Translations under genes and position numbers: made by a program
The notes under the pieces: generated by a model
Databases searched by the model: none
The model's input: the letters and a program-made list of their open reading frames with translations, nothing else
Told to the model about the DNA's origin: nothing
Source of the DNA: Membranipora membranacea
Taxonomy: Eukaryota; Bryozoa; Gymnolaemata; Cheilostomatida; Membraniporidae
DNA length: 64,000 nt
Reading direction: 5' to 3'
Assembly: GCA_914767715.1 (NCBI GenBank)
Contig: OU612075.1
Span: forward strand, 20,894,001-20,958,000
Shown here: one piece after another, positions 61,718 through 64,000 of the stretch
How positions within the stretch are numbered: the first letter of the stretch is position 1
Layout: each line of letters opens with the position of its first letter

Positions 61718-63648
61718 ATGGCCGCCACAGCAAACCCTCCAGCTCGTCTCAGGTCAAGGACTTCGTTTCTCTGTGATGACGGAACAGAATATCTCGGTCA
61801 TCCCTTTAAAACCAACTCTACATATCTCCCTACCGGTAACACCAGACAGCGACCTTTCACCAGAATGACATCACAGAGCACGGTGGTGCCGCTCTCGCCC
61901 GGCTATGAGTAAGTGTTGATTGTTTACTTTCTATCCTTGTCTCATGTCTGACGGCTTTTCAATAACACTGGGATCCCAATATAAAATCAAGTCATCACCT
62001 GTGTTTATCCAGTCTGAGCCCCCCCCCCCCCAGACTCTTTCCCCTCTGTCCGACAGCCCCCCGGGGATTTATCTAACCTTTAAATGGTTCATCGTTATAT
62101 AGTCGTAGCCGATCAGCTCTTGAAGGCCCAATTATGTCGAGGATGAAGCTTCCTCGATACCATTCACAGATGGCAGATATTGTCGTTAATGCTAAACCCG
62201 CCCTTGGAAAATCTCTGCCATCCCCTCTCAGGATGAACACAGCGAGAGAAGGCAGGGCCGCTGCTGGCGTGAACCGATTCTCATCGGCTATGGCTAAGGT
62301 ATGTCCTTAGTAGATAACTACCGCATAGGACGTGTAATGTATTTGTATCTTGACAATATTTGCCATTTTTTCCGTGAGCGCAATAGGTTCAAATTGTCGC
62401 AATTTATTACGATCCGATTGGTTTTTGTCTTGGCAATATGGGTTGAAATTATCATAAGGAATTCTCAGTCATCATCATCATCCATAACAAAAATATTTCC
62501 ATGTCTGGTGTGAGAAGCAAATAAGCTTGTAAAAGGTATCTACAGGCCAGCATGATAACCTCTCAGAAGTGTCATTAATACTATTTTGGACACAAAAATG
62601 GGTCAATTATTAATCAAAAATTTTTACATTTTTTGCAAGGATTTTCTGTCTAAATGTTATTAATTTCCATCTTATGGTATTACAGACATTACAACTAGGC
62701 GACCTGACGGGGGCGCGTAAACGCAAGTCCAGATTCAGAAGTAGCAGGTTTCAAGATAAGTCCGAAGTTCAGTCATCTGTGAACAAGGTGAAGAACCTTG
62801 TTAGAGCCATCAGAAAGGACGGACTTACTGTAAGTGGATTGCAAGTGTCAGGACAAGTGATAGCACAAGTGCTATTAGGTGCCACTTTGCTAAACTAGAA
62901 CTGAGAAAAAAACTCTTATTGTAGTTAGGTGTTATTACTATCGTGATTAATTTCTTTTATGACACGCTCTTCATCAGTGTGAACGAGTACAATACCAAAT
63001 GTTTGATGTTTAAAAATAGTGTACAACTTGTTCTCTAATTTTACTCTGTAGAGGAGGAAACCTATATTTTTTACTAAGTTATAGAAGCGACCAGCTTCTT
63101 ACCTCGATATATTTATATTTTGTAGCCGCTGAAGAGATTTAGGAGAGCAGCGCGTCTGGTCAAACTCTTAGTCACAGTCTGCAATGTTTGTCGAGAGTAA
63201 GTTCCAATCTCGTGTTAATTTCCAAATTCTGGACTCCATCTGACTGACGTCTGTGGAGGCTTTTCATCCCTAGTGCACAAAATAGCCCTCAAATTACCTA
63301 CAGATTTCTTTAAGATGGCAGTGTACGACATGTGCTCCAAAACCCAAGTCTGGAACAAATATTTAAGTACATAGGAGGGGAGGGCGTTGCAAACTTCGCA
63401 CCAATAATAACCATTCTCATTATTAGCTGCACAACCTCTAAGTGTTGCTTTATTGTAGCTTGTTGGTGTATGCTATAAAGGATGAGCAGTGGTATGAGTT
63501 CTGTGAGAAGTTCCTGAAGGATGCCAGTGCGGGTGGTACACCCATAGATAAGAACTCATTCCTTACCACTATTAAAAACCCAGTCACCAAAAAATTTGAA
63601 CAGCTCGAGTTTGACGCCTCTCAATTCAAGCACGATCATCACTCAGGG
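61718..63648 (+). CDS. Unrecognised basic protein, 5' part (3' end beyond window)
   Basis: Five exons fit in phase: 61718-61908, 62109-62298 (or from 62103), 62686-62829, 63126-63196 and 63459-63648. Together they encode about 220 residues, and the frame is open with donor GTAATG at 63649. The ATG has good context (ATCATGGCC) and follows a likely leader splice acceptor at 61690. The first 150 residues are basic, Ser/Arg-rich and probably disordered (RKRKSRFRSSRFQDKSEVQ). A more ordered part follows: PLKRFRRAARLVKLLVTVC, then LLVYAIKDEQWYEFCEKFLK. The last exon looks globular (NPVTKKFEQLEFDASQF). The FRR-hydrophobic segment faintly recalls proteins with cyclic-nucleotide-binding domains such as CNBD2, but no such domain is in the window and I do not assign it. 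Confidence 0.7.
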
Positions 63649-64000
63649 GTAATGATATAATCAAAGAGCTGAGTAGATACTTTATATCGATTAAAGGAGA
63701 TGACCTAAGCCTGGGTATTGTCAGACCTGGCCGTTGACATTGAAATAATTACAAGAAATTGGCAGACAATTAACAGAAACGGCAATGGTTCTATTCTTGG
63801 TTGGTTGATTGAGTTGTGAGAGACCCAACACAATCAATCAAAGACACCATTTTAGTCAGGATAAAAAGTGAAATATGCAATTTAGTATTCAAGGATGTAG
63901 CCATCATGAAAAAGGATGTGTAATAAGTTATCTTCTCATATGCTGTGGGAAAGCAACTCCACATTATCTGTCCCGTATATCATAAATATTTCCAACCCTG
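63649..64000. other. Intron (probable) at the window end
   Basis: Follows the donor at 63649-63650. No further exon is seen before the window ends. Confidence 0.5.

Noticed and set aside
1-64000. tRNA, rRNA or other structured RNA genes
   Set aside because: I looked for the tRNA B-box type GGTTCGAATCC and cloverleaf arms and found no convincing case by eye. A covariance-model scan would be decisive.

Overview
The window is nuclear DNA from an invertebrate animal. The genes are split by many GT-AG introns, the background is AT-rich, and the proteins are animal families: a Brat-type TRIM-NHL protein, C-type lectins, thiamine triphosphatase, the R-SNARE VAMP7, a rhodopsin-like GPCR, the phosphodiesterase GDE1 and the adaptor Nck. 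A Brat-class protein suggests a bilaterian. I cannot name the species or phylum from sequence alone.

Layout. 1285-9170 (+): the 3' nine exons of a brat orthologue (coiled coil, linker, complete NHL propeller), followed by a probable 2.6 kb 3' UTR. 12742-15285 and 16698-19202 (+): two tandem paralogous secreted lectins with a PAN-like domain, a Thr-rich stalk and a C-type lectin domain. 21946-19950 (-): thiamine triphosphatase. 26039-30341 (+): VAMP7. 31406-32377 (+): an intronless GPCR. 33553-37330 (-): nested, decayed LINE-type retrotransposon pieces. 42069-38263 (-): GDE1. 42538-46110: a repeat-dense block with two large palindromic elements, a hairpin repeat, a 12-bp satellite and a copy of a dispersed repeat. 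50029-58709 (+): Nck/Dock (three SH3 domains and one SH2), with a probable extra N-terminal exon. 61718-63648 (+): the 5' part of an unrecognised basic protein gene that runs off the window.

The genes are unrelated housekeeping, signalling and trafficking genes and do not form a pathway. The exon models were assembled by reading frame, splice sites and codon phase. Brat, VAMP7, thiamine triphosphatase, GDE1 and Nck each join without a phase conflict and give family-typical lengths, so those models are strong. I did not find a convincing new biological system. The most interesting items are the lectin pair with its repeat-expanded stalk, the N-terminal extension of Nck, the near-perfect 0.4-0.7 kb palindromic elements, and the dispersed repeat with an internal GGATGCC-type periodicity.
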